This document shows, piece after piece, positions 35,697 through 44,405 of a stretch of DNA of 64,000 nucleotides. The notes beneath the pieces are model-generated. The model was not told where the DNA came from, did not search any database, and saw only the letters and a list, made by a program, of their open reading frames with translations. This stretch comes from Lutibacter sp. Hel_I_33_5 (GTDB lineage Bacteria; Bacteroidota; Bacteroidia; Flavobacteriales; Flavobacteriaceae). The stretch spans positions 3,033,001 to 3,097,000 of the forward strand of contig NZ_VISM01000001.1 in NCBI RefSeq assembly GCF_007827455.1, in the 5' to 3' direction. Both the position numbers and the translations under genes were made by a program. Within the stretch, counting starts at the first letter, position 1. Every line of letters begins with the position of its first letter.

Positions 35697-37955
35697 TTAT
35701 CCTTTTACTTTTTCTTTAAACTTATCAAATTTAGTTTCCTTTTTCTTTGGCCAGCTGTTGTTAGACCTATCTACATCAGCAGTTTCTAAATCTGGATCTA
35801 TTTTAAAGCTTTTAATTTCTTTAGCAGATCTAAATACTTTAGATACTTCAGTATCATTTTTCATCCAAATTTGAGCTGGATACGTAATTCTTTCTTTTTG
35901 TCCATCTGCATATTCAACTTCAACAATAATTGGCATTACTAATCCTCCTGGTTTCTCAAACGTTACTTCATAAAAATAATTTGGAGCATCTTTTAAATCA
36001 GCTTTTTCATCATCAGTCATTTTAGCAATGTGATTTTTAATCACATCAAAATCCATTGCTTTTTTAGCGCCAGTCTTAGGTTCACCTTCTTTTTCTTCAG
36101 CAAAATAGACCAATTTACCTTCATAATCGGCTAAATTCATTTTGTAAAGTTCTGCTAGTTTCTTAGCTTTTTCGGTAGGTTGATCTGTTAAATAGTATTT
36201 CTTAACACCTTTAATTCCGATATCAGAATAATCTGTGGTATAAAACCAGCCTCTCCAAAACCAATCTAAATCCATTGCAGAAGCATCTTCCATAGTTCTA
36301 AAGAAATCTGCTGGTGTTGGGTGTTTAAACATCCAACGTTTAGAATAGGTTCTAAATGCATAATCAAATAATTCTGGTCCCATAATAGTTTGACGCAATA
36401 GATATAAACCAGCAGCTGGTTTTGTATATGCATTTGGTCCGAATTGTTTTACATAGTCTCCTTGAGACATAATAGGAGAGAGGTTACTTTGATCTCCGCC
36501 CATATATCCAACAATATCTTTAGGCAAGTTTCCTGTAAAGAAATTAGGATCATAATCTAATTCTGATAAGGTTTCTACAAATGAATTTAATCCTTCATCC
36601 ATCCAAGTCCATTGACGTTCATCTGAATTTACAATCATTGGGAAAAAGTTATGACCAACTTCGTGCGTAATTACACCAATCATTCCTCTTTTTAATCTTG
36701 CTGAGTAAGTTCCGTCTGGTTTTGGACGTCCATAATTAAAGCAAATCATTGGATATTCCATACCCATTTGTGCATGTACGGAAATCGCTTTACTATATGG
36801 ATAATCGAAGGTTAATTTAGAATATTCTTCTAAAGTGTTAGCAACAACTCTTGTAGAATGTTCTTCCCATAAAGGGTTTCCTTCTTTAGCATATAATGAT
36901 TCTGCCATTACGGTTCTACCACCAATATTAACTGCCATTGCATCCCAAATAAATTTTCTTGAGGTTGCAAATGCATAATCTCTTACATTTTTAGTTTTAA
37001 AATGCCATGTCTTCGTTTTATTAGAGCGTTTTTTCTCTGCAGCTTCTGCTTCCGCTTGCGTAACAATAAAAACAGGGTCTTTAAACGATTTTCTAGCTTG
37101 CTCCATTCTTTTACGTTGCTCTCTAGTTAAAACGTCTTTTTCGTTTTGTAGTTCACCAGTAGCTTCTAATTTATGATCTGCTGGTACTGTAATTTTTACA
37201 TCAAAATCTCCAAATTCTAATGCCCATTCGCTACGTCCCCAGAATTGCATGTTTTGCCATCCTTCAACATTATCATACACGGCTAAACGTGGGTAAAATT
37301 GTGCAATTACATAATCTTTATTTCCATCAGGAAATTCTTCGTATCCAGAACGTCCTCCATCTTTTCTATGGTTATTGATTAAATAGTCCCATTTAATGCT
37401 AAACTTAAAAGTATCACCAGGAGCAAGAGGAGTTGTAAGATTAATACGCATCATTGTTCTGTTTATCATATGTGATAAATTAGAACCATCAGCGTTTTTT
37501 ACTGCTTCAATATTGAATCCTCCTTGAAAAGGTTTTTTTAAATTTCCACCTGTAAAAGTAATTGGACCATTAAAAGCAGCGTTTCCTAAATTTTCTGCTT
37601 TTGCTAAAGGAGTTTTAGAATCTGGCGCACGCATATTCTGATCTAATTGCACCCACAAATATTCTAAATGATCTTTAGAATTATTATGATAGGTAATTTT
37701 TTCATTTCCATAAAGACGATTTGTGTTTTCATCTAAACGGATATCCATAACATAATCCACTTTTTGTTGTGTGTATGCATGTCCTGGTGCTCCCGAAGCT
37801 GTTCTACGATTACTTGGGGTTGGCAAAACATCTTTCATTTGCCTAAATTTATTTTGATCTGTATGACCTTGTTGGCGCTTTTTTGGTGCATCTTGTGCAA
37901 AAACTCCAGCAGAAACAAAAAGTACAGATAAAAACAGTACAGATAATTTTTTCAT
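35697..37955 (-). CDS. secreted M1-family zinc metallopeptidase (copy 1)
   Basis: This 752-residue protein has a signal peptide (to VFA-QDA), an N-terminal beta domain (about 60-330) and a gluzincin catalytic domain. Zinc site: THEVGHNFFPMIVNSDERQW, then TWMDEG, i.e. HExxH-x18-E, the M1 spacing. The aminopeptidase GAMEN motif is replaced by GMEYP, so the substrate preference may differ from classical aminopeptidases. It is a close paralogue of the gene immediately upstream and differs mainly in a lysine/glutamate-rich insertion of about 45 residues near 600-665. The periplasm or outer surface is the likely site; no T9SS sorting domain is visible. Confidence 0.9.
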   Translation of the reverse strand: MKKLSVLFLSVLFVSAGVFAQDAPKKRQQGHTDQNKFRQMKDVLPTPSNRRTASGAPGHAYTQQKVDYVMDIRLDENTNRLYGNEKITYHNNSKDHLEYLWVQLDQNMRAPDSKTPLAKAENLGNAAFNGPITFTGGNLKKPFQGGFNIEAVKNADGSNLSHMINRTMMRINLTTPLAPGDTFKFSIKWDYLINNHRKDGGRSGYEEFPDGNKDYVIAQFYPRLAVYDNVEGWQNMQFWGRSEWALEFGDFDVKITVPADHKLEATGELQNEKDVLTREQRKRMEQARKSFKDPVFIVTQAEAEAAEKKRSNKTKTWHFKTKNVRDYAFATSRKFIWDAMAVNIGGRTVMAESLYAKEGNPLWEEHSTRVVANTLEEYSKLTFDYPYSKAISVHAQMGMEYPMICFNYGRPKPDGTYSARLKRGMIGVITHEVGHNFFPMIVNSDERQWTWMDEGLNSFVETLSELDYDPNFFTGNLPKDIVGYMGGDQSNLSPIMSQGDYVKQFGPNAYTKPAAGLYLLRQTIMGPELFDYAFRTYSKRWMFKHPTPADFFRTMEDASAMDLDWFWRGWFYTTDYSDIGIKGVKKYYLTDQPTEKAKKLAELYKMNLADYEGKLVYFAEEKEGEPKTGAKKAMDFDVIKNHIAKMTDDEKADLKDAPNYFYEVTFEKPGGLVMPIIVEVEYADGQKERITYPAQIWMKNDTEVSKVFRSAKEIKSFKIDPDLETADVDRSNNSWPKKKETKFDKFKEKVKG

Positions 37956-37990
37956 TTTATTTTGAATTGATTTAAAAAAGTAGCGTAAAG

Positions 37991-38045
37991 TAAGAATATG
38001 TGATGAAATAAGTTAAATAATGTTAAAACTTTAACAAACCTTTAT
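37991..38045. repeat. duplicated 55-bp segment (copy 1), includes a DUF6702 gene tail remnant
   Basis: This segment is identical at 54 of 55 positions to 40315-40369. The second copy overlaps the true 3' end of the DUF6702-like gene (KGLLKF and stop). Here the same codons persist as an orphan remnant, marking the left junction of a tandem gene duplication. Confidence 0.85.
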
Positions 38046-38050
38046 AATAA

Positions 38051-38081
38051 AAGAAGGCATTATGAATCATAATGCCTTCTT
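38051..38081 (-). terminator. terminator between the two M1 peptidase genes
   Basis: AAGAAGGCATTATGA (38051-38065) pairs with TCATAATGCCTTCTT (38067-38081) over 15 bp, with a T-run on the minus strand, 22 bp past the stop of the upstream peptidase gene. Confidence 0.82.
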
Positions 38082-38102
38082 TTTAAAATGTAAACTTATT
38101 TT

Positions 38103-40235
38103 CTATCCTTTTATTTTGTTTTTGAATTTCTCAAATTTATTAGTTTTTTGTTTAGGAAAACTATTGTTAGAAGTATCTACATCTGCAGTTTCTAAATCTG
38201 GATCTATAACTATACTTTCGATTTCTTTTTCAGAAGAGAAGACTTTAGTTACTTCTTTATCATTGTACCTCCAAATTTGTGCAGGATATGTTTTTCTTTG
38301 AGTTGTTCCATCTTTGTACTTGAATTCTACAATAATTGGCATGACTAAACCACCTGGTTTATCATACGTAATTTCATAATGATATTTAGAATCGGTACTC
38401 TTTTTTGAACCAAAACCTAAACCATCAGTCGTATCTTCATTGAAATTAACAGAACCATCATCATTTTTGGAAGTAGTAAATTTTTTAACACCTTTAATTC
38501 CTATATCAGTAACATCTGTTGTGTAAAACCATCCTCTCCAAAACCAATCTAAATCCATTGCAGATGCATCTTCCATAGATCTAAAGAAATCTGCCGGAGT
38601 TGGGTGCTTAAATTTCCATCTTTTTGCATACGTTTTAAAGGCATGGTCAAATAATTCATGTCCCATTATTGTTTCACGAAGAATCCATAAAGCAGTTGCT
38701 GGCTTACCATAGGCATTATTTCCAAAACTATATACATTATCTCCTTTAGACATAATTGGAGCAATTTTAGATTGATCTCCAGCCATATACTTAACAATGT
38801 TCTTAGGTAAACCTCTTCTTAAAGGGAAATTTGGATCATAATCTAACTCGGCTAACATTTCCATGTAAGAGTTTAACCCTTCATCCATCCAAGTCCATTG
38901 ACGTTCATCAGAATTTACAATCATCGGAAAGAAATTATGACCAACTTCATGAATAGTTACTTTAATCATAATATTTTTAATTCTTTCAGAATAGGTTCCG
39001 TCTGCATTTGGTCTTCCTGGATTGAATGCCATTTGCGGGTATTCCATTCCCATTTGTCCATCAACTGAAACAGCTTTGTGGTATGGGTAGTCAAATGTAT
39101 ATCTAGAATATGTTTTTAAAGTTTGTGCAGTTGCCCTTGTTGAATGCTCTCCATATAAAGGATTTGCTTCTTTAGAATATAAAGATTCTGCCATTACAGT
39201 TCTACCATTAATATCAACAGCCATAGCATCAAAAATAAATTTTCTTGATGTTGCAAATGCATAATCTCGTACATTTTTAGCTTTAAACCTCCAAGTCTTA
39301 GTTTTTTTAGAACGACTCAGTTCAATTTTTTCAGCTTCTTTTTGAGTTCTAATAATTACTGGATTATCGTATGTTTTTCTAGCTTTCTCTATTCTTTTTA
39401 ATTCTTTTTTTGAAAATACATCTTTTGGATTTTGTAAAACTCCAGTTGCACCTAACATATGATCAGCTGGTACTGTAATATTTACATTAAAATCTCCAAA
39501 CTCCAAAGCAAATTCACTTCGTCCCCAAAATTGATCGTTTTGCCAACCTTCTACATTATCATATACACACATTCTTGGATAAAACTGTGCAATTTTATAA
39601 CTGTTATTCCCATCTTTTGGAAAATGTTCATAACCAGATCTACCACCTTGTGTTCTATTATTATTGATATTATACCACCAAGAAATATTAAATTTAAATG
39701 TTTCTCCTGCAGCTAAAGATTTTGGTAAATTAATACGCATCATAGTTTGATTAATGGTATAGGATAATTTACTACCATTTATATTTGTAACGCTTGTTAT
39801 ATTAAAACCACCTTCGAAAGCTTTGTCTGGAAAAGCTCGATTAAACCATCTTTTGCTTAATTTTTTTCTAATTTTATTTGGTTGAATATCTGGAGTTTTA
39901 GAATCTGAAGCTCTTACATTTTGATCTAATTGAACCCATAAATAAGGCAATTCATCTGCAGAATTATTATGATATGTTATGGTTTCTGAACCTGTAATTT
40001 TTTTGTTATCATCATCTAAAACAATATCCATTGTATAATCAACCTGTTGTTGTGTATACTCCTTTCCTGGTGCACCAGAAGCAGTATGTTGATTGTTAGG
40101 CGTTGCTAAAACGTCTTTTAATTGTCTAAACTTATTCTGGTTTGTATGTCCTTCTTTTGTTATTTTCTTGTCTTGTGCTAAAGAACTAGCAGCAACAAAA
40201 AAAACACAAAATACTAGTTGTGTAATTTTTTTCAT
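38103..40235 (-). CDS. secreted M1-family zinc metallopeptidase (copy 2)
   Basis: The 710-residue paralogue of the adjacent gene has a signal peptide (to SLA-QDK), the same N-terminal beta domain and the same zinc site (IHEVGHNFFPMIVNSDERQW, then WMDEG), again with GMEYP in place of GAMEN. Long identical blocks such as DASAMDLDWFWRGWFYTTD show that the pair arose by tandem duplication, while divergence elsewhere shows it is not very recent. It lacks the insertion seen near residue 600 of copy 1 and has a short Asp/Asn-rich loop there. Each copy has its own terminator. Confidence 0.9.
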   Translation of the reverse strand: MKKITQLVFCVFFVAASSLAQDKKITKEGHTNQNKFRQLKDVLATPNNQHTASGAPGKEYTQQQVDYTMDIVLDDDNKKITGSETITYHNNSADELPYLWVQLDQNVRASDSKTPDIQPNKIRKKLSKRWFNRAFPDKAFEGGFNITSVTNINGSKLSYTINQTMMRINLPKSLAAGETFKFNISWWYNINNNRTQGGRSGYEHFPKDGNNSYKIAQFYPRMCVYDNVEGWQNDQFWGRSEFALEFGDFNVNITVPADHMLGATGVLQNPKDVFSKKELKRIEKARKTYDNPVIIRTQKEAEKIELSRSKKTKTWRFKAKNVRDYAFATSRKFIFDAMAVDINGRTVMAESLYSKEANPLYGEHSTRATAQTLKTYSRYTFDYPYHKAVSVDGQMGMEYPQMAFNPGRPNADGTYSERIKNIMIKVTIHEVGHNFFPMIVNSDERQWTWMDEGLNSYMEMLAELDYDPNFPLRRGLPKNIVKYMAGDQSKIAPIMSKGDNVYSFGNNAYGKPATALWILRETIMGHELFDHAFKTYAKRWKFKHPTPADFFRSMEDASAMDLDWFWRGWFYTTDVTDIGIKGVKKFTTSKNDDGSVNFNEDTTDGLGFGSKKSTDSKYHYEITYDKPGGLVMPIIVEFKYKDGTTQRKTYPAQIWRYNDKEVTKVFSSEKEIESIVIDPDLETADVDTSNNSFPKQKTNKFEKFKNKIKG

Positions 40236-40314
40236 TTGTAAGTAAATTTGGATGATATAAAATATCTTTAAGATTTTTTAAAATTATAATTTCCATTGAA
40301 ATGGAGTTCTAAAT

Positions 40315-40369
40315 TAAGAATATGTGATGTAATAAGTTAAATAATGTTAAAACTTTAACAAACCTTTAT
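40315..40369. repeat. duplicated 55-bp segment (copy 2), 3' end of the DUF6702-like gene and peptidase upstream region
   Basis: This is the second copy of the segment at 37991-38045. It contains the last codons and stop of the gene ending at 40347 plus part of the upstream region of the M1 peptidase gene. Confidence 0.85.
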
Positions 40370-40844
40370 CATTATTTTTAGAAAGCATCACACTTTTATA
40401 TTTTTTATCAACTTTTGCTTTGATAAGATTTTGTTGTTTTTCGTAGTTTTTTACTAAAACAGTGTTAGTAACTTCTATCGTTTTTATAGACGGAATGTCT
40501 TCAATTTCTAGATAAAAATAAACCAAATCCCCTTCGTATTCTTTTCCTATATAGTTGAATTTCGTTAAACTATCGTTTACTTTTAATTGTAAGTTTTCAG
40601 ATAAATACTTATTAAAATAAGTATTGTTGTTTTTTAACTCATCTTTTGTAGTGAGTTGTAAATCAATAGCATATTCTTCGTTTAAGGCATATTCTATATC
40701 ATCCATAAAAACATTCATAATAATTTGAATGGATTTTTTTTCTGATGAATATTCTATTTGTGTTAAACTTAAATAATACTTATGTGTAGTAAAAGAGAGT
40801 AGTGGAATCAGTAAAAATAATAGGTATATTTTTTTTAATTTCAT
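40347..40844 (-). CDS. DUF6702-like secreted protein
   Basis: This 165-residue protein has a signal peptide ending at about SFT-THKYYLS. The mature part begins HKYYLSLTQIEYSSEKKSIQ and contains VFMDDIEYALNEEY, resembling a flavobacterial family of unknown function often found beside M1 peptidases in my recollection (DUF6702). No catalytic motif is visible. It ends 111 bp before the M1 peptidase start and is transcribed in the same direction. The last six codons are duplicated downstream as a scar of the peptidase duplication. Confidence 0.65.
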   Translation of the reverse strand: MKLKKIYLLFLLIPLLSFTTHKYYLSLTQIEYSSEKKSIQIIMNVFMDDIEYALNEEYAIDLQLTTKDELKNNNTYFNKYLSENLQLKVNDSLTKFNYIGKEYEGDLVYFYLEIEDIPSIKTIEVTNTVLVKNYEKQQNLIKAKVDKKYKSVMLSKNNDKGLLKF

Positions 40845-40874
40845 ATAGTTTATAATTTCAAAAACTAAGCCAAA

Positions 40875-41702
40875 TTAGTCTTTTTTAATTATTTTCAGAT
40901 AACTAATGCTTTCTTCTTGTAAAATTTTAATAACTTTAAGTAACTCATTTTTCTTATATAATTCTTCAATTTCTTTCAAATTGCAATATTCAATAAAATG
41001 ATAATACTTTTCTTTTGGTATTTTTAAATCTTTATAGAAAAAACTATTTCCAAGTTCTGTTAAAAGTTTTTTTGGAAAATTCTTTTTAAATTTAAGTTCC
41101 TTTCTCAAATCCCAATATTCTTTTGAATTTTTTCCATTTGAGAGACTTTGTTTTGTTCCGAAAAACAATCCATTTTCTAATACTTTTTGTATTGGGTCAA
41201 CTGTTACTTTAGTAGGTTTTACATTTGATTCTATAAAATCTAGCTTTTCTATGATAGGCCTACTAAAATCCATTCTTTTTATTTCATTTACCATGTTTTT
41301 AACTCTTTCATGATTTTTATTAATCGGTGTTTTATCTACATCAGAAGTTAACACACTGTTTAAATTATGTTTTTTTATTTCAAACTCATCAAGTTCATAA
41401 ATTTTAGGTTGTAAATAAATTTTTAATTGATTAAATCCAAAACTCGTTTTTTTGACAATATACTTTTTAGTTTGATGCTGAATTGATGTTATTTTTAAAG
41501 TATCACCAACTTTAGCAAAGGTTTTAAAAGTTCCGTCAATTATTGTTGCTGTTGCAATGTTTGATTGAATATTTATAATATGTACATTATTTATTACATC
41601 TAAAGAATCTGAAATTATTCCATACAATGGCTTTCTTTCTTGAGAATAAATATTATTAAATATTAATAGTGAAGTAAATATTATAAGTAGTTTTTTTATC
41701 AA
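40875..41702 (-). CDS. secreted carboxypeptidase-regulatory-like protein (paralogue 1)
   Basis: This 275-residue protein has a signal peptide (to IYS-QER), then an N-terminal regulatory beta-sandwich (about 25-105) typical of Bacteroidota surface proteins: GIISDSLDVINNVHIINI, a turn at ATIIDGTFKTFAKVGDTL and a closing KIYLQPKIYELDEFEI. The alpha-helical remainder (about 110-275) has no recognised family. The C-terminal FFYKDLKIPKEKYYHFIEYC matches the next gene's FFITDLKIKKEYINQFLNFC, so the two are paralogues. They are 11 bp apart and surely co-transcribed. Function unknown. Confidence 0.7.
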   Translation of the reverse strand: MIKKLLIIFTSLLIFNNIYSQERKPLYGIISDSLDVINNVHIINIQSNIATATIIDGTFKTFAKVGDTLKITSIQHQTKKYIVKKTSFGFNQLKIYLQPKIYELDEFEIKKHNLNSVLTSDVDKTPINKNHERVKNMVNEIKRMDFSRPIIEKLDFIESNVKPTKVTVDPIQKVLENGLFFGTKQSLSNGKNSKEYWDLRKELKFKKNFPKKLLTELGNSFFYKDLKIPKEKYYHFIEYCNLKEIEELYKKNELLKVIKILQEESISYLKIIKKD

Positions 41703-41713
41703 ATAAGAGGATT

Positions 41714-42496
41714 TTAATTCTTGGTTAATAATAATCTCTCATCATAAATTTTATGAGGAAACTCTTCACTTTCTTTTATTAAAAGATGTGTTAGTTTTAT
41801 TTTATTATCATTTACAAAAAAATATATGATGTTTTTTTCAATACAGAAATTTAAAAATTGATTGATGTATTCTTTCTTTATCTTTAAGTCTGTTATAAAA
41901 AAATCATCAGTATAGTCTTTCCTTATTTGCAATAGTCGTTTATCTTCTAGAGCAATTTCTTTAGCTAATTTTTCTTGTTTATACTTTCCGTTTAATCTAT
42001 TTAAGATTCCATCTAAATTGACTGTAAAACCAGATTTAATTTTCACTAATGATTTATCTTTTTTACCAGTAACATTGGCATAGGGTAAATTCAAACTTTC
42101 AGAATTTACAATAGGTAAATTATGAGGCATTATTTCTTTATCAAGATAAAATATACTTTTAGATTTTTCTAAAACTATTTCTTCAAGAACATGTGTTTTT
42201 TCAGATAATTGAACATTTAAATTGTTCTCGGAAATGATTTCTTTAGTGATAACAATCAATTTATCATTTAAATTAATGTGAGAAAAATAAATACTATCAC
42301 CTTTTTTTATTGGTAACTCAAAGATTCCTTTTTCATTTATAATTGTACCTCTGTTTGTGTTTTTATTAAGAACATGAATGTCTGAAGTTGTATGATTTTT
42401 AAGTAAAACTTTACCAACAATTAACTTTCTTTTTTCTTGACCAACAGATGATAAACTGAAAATTATTACTACAATAAATATGATTGTTTTTTTCAT
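41714..42496 (-). CDS. secreted carboxypeptidase-regulatory-like protein (paralogue 2)
   Basis: The 260-residue protein has a signal peptide (to SVG-QEK), a regulatory beta-sandwich (about 22-105: VGKVLLKNHTTSDIHVLNKN, GIFELPIKKGDSIYFSH, LEEIVLEK) and a helical C-terminal half with the FFITDLKIKKEY element shared with the following gene. It is the first of two co-transcribed paralogues. Such sandwiches usually sit at the N-terminus of TonB-dependent receptors, but here no barrel follows, so these are free-standing. Function unknown. Confidence 0.7.
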   Translation of the reverse strand: MKKTIIFIVVIIFSLSSVGQEKRKLIVGKVLLKNHTTSDIHVLNKNTNRGTIINEKGIFELPIKKGDSIYFSHINLNDKLIVITKEIISENNLNVQLSEKTHVLEEIVLEKSKSIFYLDKEIMPHNLPIVNSESLNLPYANVTGKKDKSLVKIKSGFTVNLDGILNRLNGKYKQEKLAKEIALEDKRLLQIRKDYTDDFFITDLKIKKEYINQFLNFCIEKNIIYFFVNDNKIKLTHLLIKESEEFPHKIYDERLLLTKN

Positions 42497-42580
42497 TTAT
42501 ACAAAGAAAAGAAGTGTCTCTCTTAAAAATGTATTAATGCATTTGTAAACTTTTGTTAAAACAAATTGTATTTTAGATGC

Positions 42581-43282
42581 ATGAAAAAACTCATCGTAGC
42601 AAGTACATCAACGGTACATGGTAGTGGATATCTAGAATATCTTTTACCAACGTTAAAAATCTTTTTTAATGAGGTAAAAGAGTTGTTATTTATTCCTTAT
42701 GCTAGACCAAGCGGAATTTCTTATGATGAATATACAGCTATTGTTACCAAAGCTTTTTCTACCATTAATATTAACGTAAAAGGAATTCATGAATTTGAGA
42801 ATCCAAAAGAAGCGATACAAAATGCTGAAGGTATTTTTACAGGGGGTGGGAATACATTTGAGCTAGTGAATCAATTATATAAAAATGATGTTTTAAGCGA
42901 TTTAAAAGCAGCGGTAGATAATGGAACACCTTATTTAGGTACAAGTGCTGGAAGTAATATTTGTGGTGTTAATATGATGAATACGAATGATATGCCAATA
43001 GTCTATCCACCAAGTTTTAAAACGTTAGAATTCATCCCTTTTAATATAAACGCACATTATTTAGATCCTATAAAAGGTTCTAAGCATATGGGAGAAACTA
43101 GAGAAACTCGTATTAAAGAATTTCATGTATTTAATGATGTTCCTGTTTTAGGCTTGCGCGAAGGTTCTTGGTTAGAAGTTTCTGGTGATACAATTATTTT
43201 AAAAGGTGAGCATTCTGCTAGATTTTTTCAACAAAACAAAGAACCAATTGAGTTAGAAAGTGGGAGCGAGGTTAATAGTTAA
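42581..43282 (+). CDS. pepE: peptidase E (alpha-aspartyl dipeptidase, S51 family)
   Basis: PepE hydrolyses dipeptides with N-terminal aspartate. The S51 fold is marked by FTGGGNTFELVNQLY, the nucleophile motif YLGTSAGSNICG (Ser at about 123-124) and a downstream His/Glu region (NAHYLDP). I start it at the ATG at 42581, giving MKKLIVASTSTVHG. A TTG five codons upstream would add five residues with no family support. The product is then 233 residues, near the family length of about 230. It is divergent from the two regulatory-domain proteins and overlaps the convergent ribBA 3' end by 11 bp. Confidence 0.92.
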   Translation: MKKLIVASTSTVHGSGYLEYLLPTLKIFFNEVKELLFIPYARPSGISYDEYTAIVTKAFSTININVKGIHEFENPKEAIQNAEGIFTGGGNTFELVNQLYKNDVLSDLKAAVDNGTPYLGTSAGSNICGVNMMNTNDMPIVYPPSFKTLEFIPFNINAHYLDPIKGSKHMGETRETRIKEFHVFNDVPVLGLREGSWLEVSGDTIILKGEHSARFFQQNKEPIELESGSEVNS

Positions 43283-44405
43283 CATAATCTACAATCTCTA
43301 AACCATAACCAATCATACCTACACGTTTTGCTTGTTGTGTATTAGAAACTAGTTTTAATTTACTGATATTAATATCGTGTAAAATTTGAGCACCTATCCC
43401 AAAATCTCTAGTATCCATCGTAATTCTAGGCGCTTTTAATTCTCCTTTTACTTGATTATCTTTTAGAATATGTAACCTTTTTAAAAGATTTAAAGATTGT
43501 GCTTGTTGATTGATAAATACAATTGCACCTTTTCCTTCGTCATTAATCAACTTAAACATACTGTCTAATTTCTTATCAGCATTATTGGTTAAGGTTCCTA
43601 AAATATCATTATTGACTAATGTGGAATTAATTCGTGTTAAAATAGCATCATCTTTAGTCCAATTTCCTTTTGTTAATGCTAAATGTATTTGCTTATTAGT
43701 AGTTTGTTGATAGGCTCTTAAACGGAAATTACCAAAACGAGTCTCTATTTCAAAATCTTCTTTCTTTTCAATTAAAGAATCATGTTCCATTCTATAGGCA
43801 ACCAAATCTTCTATAGAAACTATTTTAATGTCAAACTTTTTTGCAACTTCCAATAATTGAGGTAACCGTGCCATGGTTCCGTCTTCATTCATTATTTCTA
43901 CAATAACACCTGCGGGTTGTAAACCAGCTAATCTAGCAAAGTCAATAGCAGCTTCTGTATGTCCAGTTCTACGTAAAACACCACCATCTTTAGCTTTTAA
44001 TGGGAAAATATGTCCTGGACGTGCTAAATCGAATGGTTTTGTATCCTTATCTATTAAAGCTTTTACAGTTTTAGCTCTATCTGCAGCAGATATTCCTGTA
44101 GTAACACCGTTACCACGTAAATCTACTGATACTGTAAAGGCAGTTTCTAAAGGATCGGTATTATTATTTACCATCATCCCTAGTTCTAATTCTTTACAAC
44201 GAGTTTCGGTTAATGGAGCACAAATTAATCCTCTACCATGAGTTGCCATAAAATTGATCATCTCTGGAGTTACAGTTTCTGCCGCTGCTAAAAAATCACC
44301 TTCATTTTCTCGATTCTCATCATCTACAACAATAATAATCTTACCTTTTTTAATGTCGCTTATTGCAGATTCTATGGTATTAAGTTGTGTTGGTTTTGTT
44401 GTCAT
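43272..44405 (-). CDS. ribB: DHBP synthase with degenerate GTP cyclohydrolase II-like domain (RibBA-type)
   Basis: Residues about 5-208 are a complete 3,4-dihydroxy-2-butanone-4-phosphate synthase, which makes the four-carbon riboflavin precursor from ribulose 5-phosphate: DDENRENEGDFLAAAE, GRGLICAPLT and GHTEAAIDFARLAGLQPAGV. Residues about 216-377 align to GTP cyclohydrolase II but the core is gone. The three zinc cysteines (normally in an HSECLTGD...CDCG stretch) are replaced by INSTLVNNDILGTLTNNAD, and RQEGRGIGL is replaced by NQQAQSLNLL; only TRDFGIGAQIL survives. This half is probably inactive, so a separate RibA is expected elsewhere. Its ATG overlaps the permease stop as TAATG. Confidence 0.92.
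   Translation of the reverse strand: MTTKPTQLNTIESAISDIKKGKIIIVVDDENRENEGDFLAAAETVTPEMINFMATHGRGLICAPLTETRCKELELGMMVNNNTDPLETAFTVSVDLRGNGVTTGISAADRAKTVKALIDKDTKPFDLARPGHIFPLKAKDGGVLRRTGHTEAAIDFARLAGLQPAGVIVEIMNEDGTMARLPQLLEVAKKFDIKIVSIEDLVAYRMEHDSLIEKKEDFEIETRFGNFRLRAYQQTTNKQIHLALTKGNWTKDDAILTRINSTLVNNDILGTLTNNADKKLDSMFKLINDEGKGAIVFINQQAQSLNLLKRLHILKDNQVKGELKAPRITMDTRDFGIGAQILHDINISKLKLVSNTQQAKRVGMIGYGLEIVDYVNY

Noticed and set aside
42566..42580. TTG start giving pepE a five-residue longer N-terminus
   Set aside because: The ATG at 42581 gives MKKLIVAST, the natural beginning of the S51 fold.
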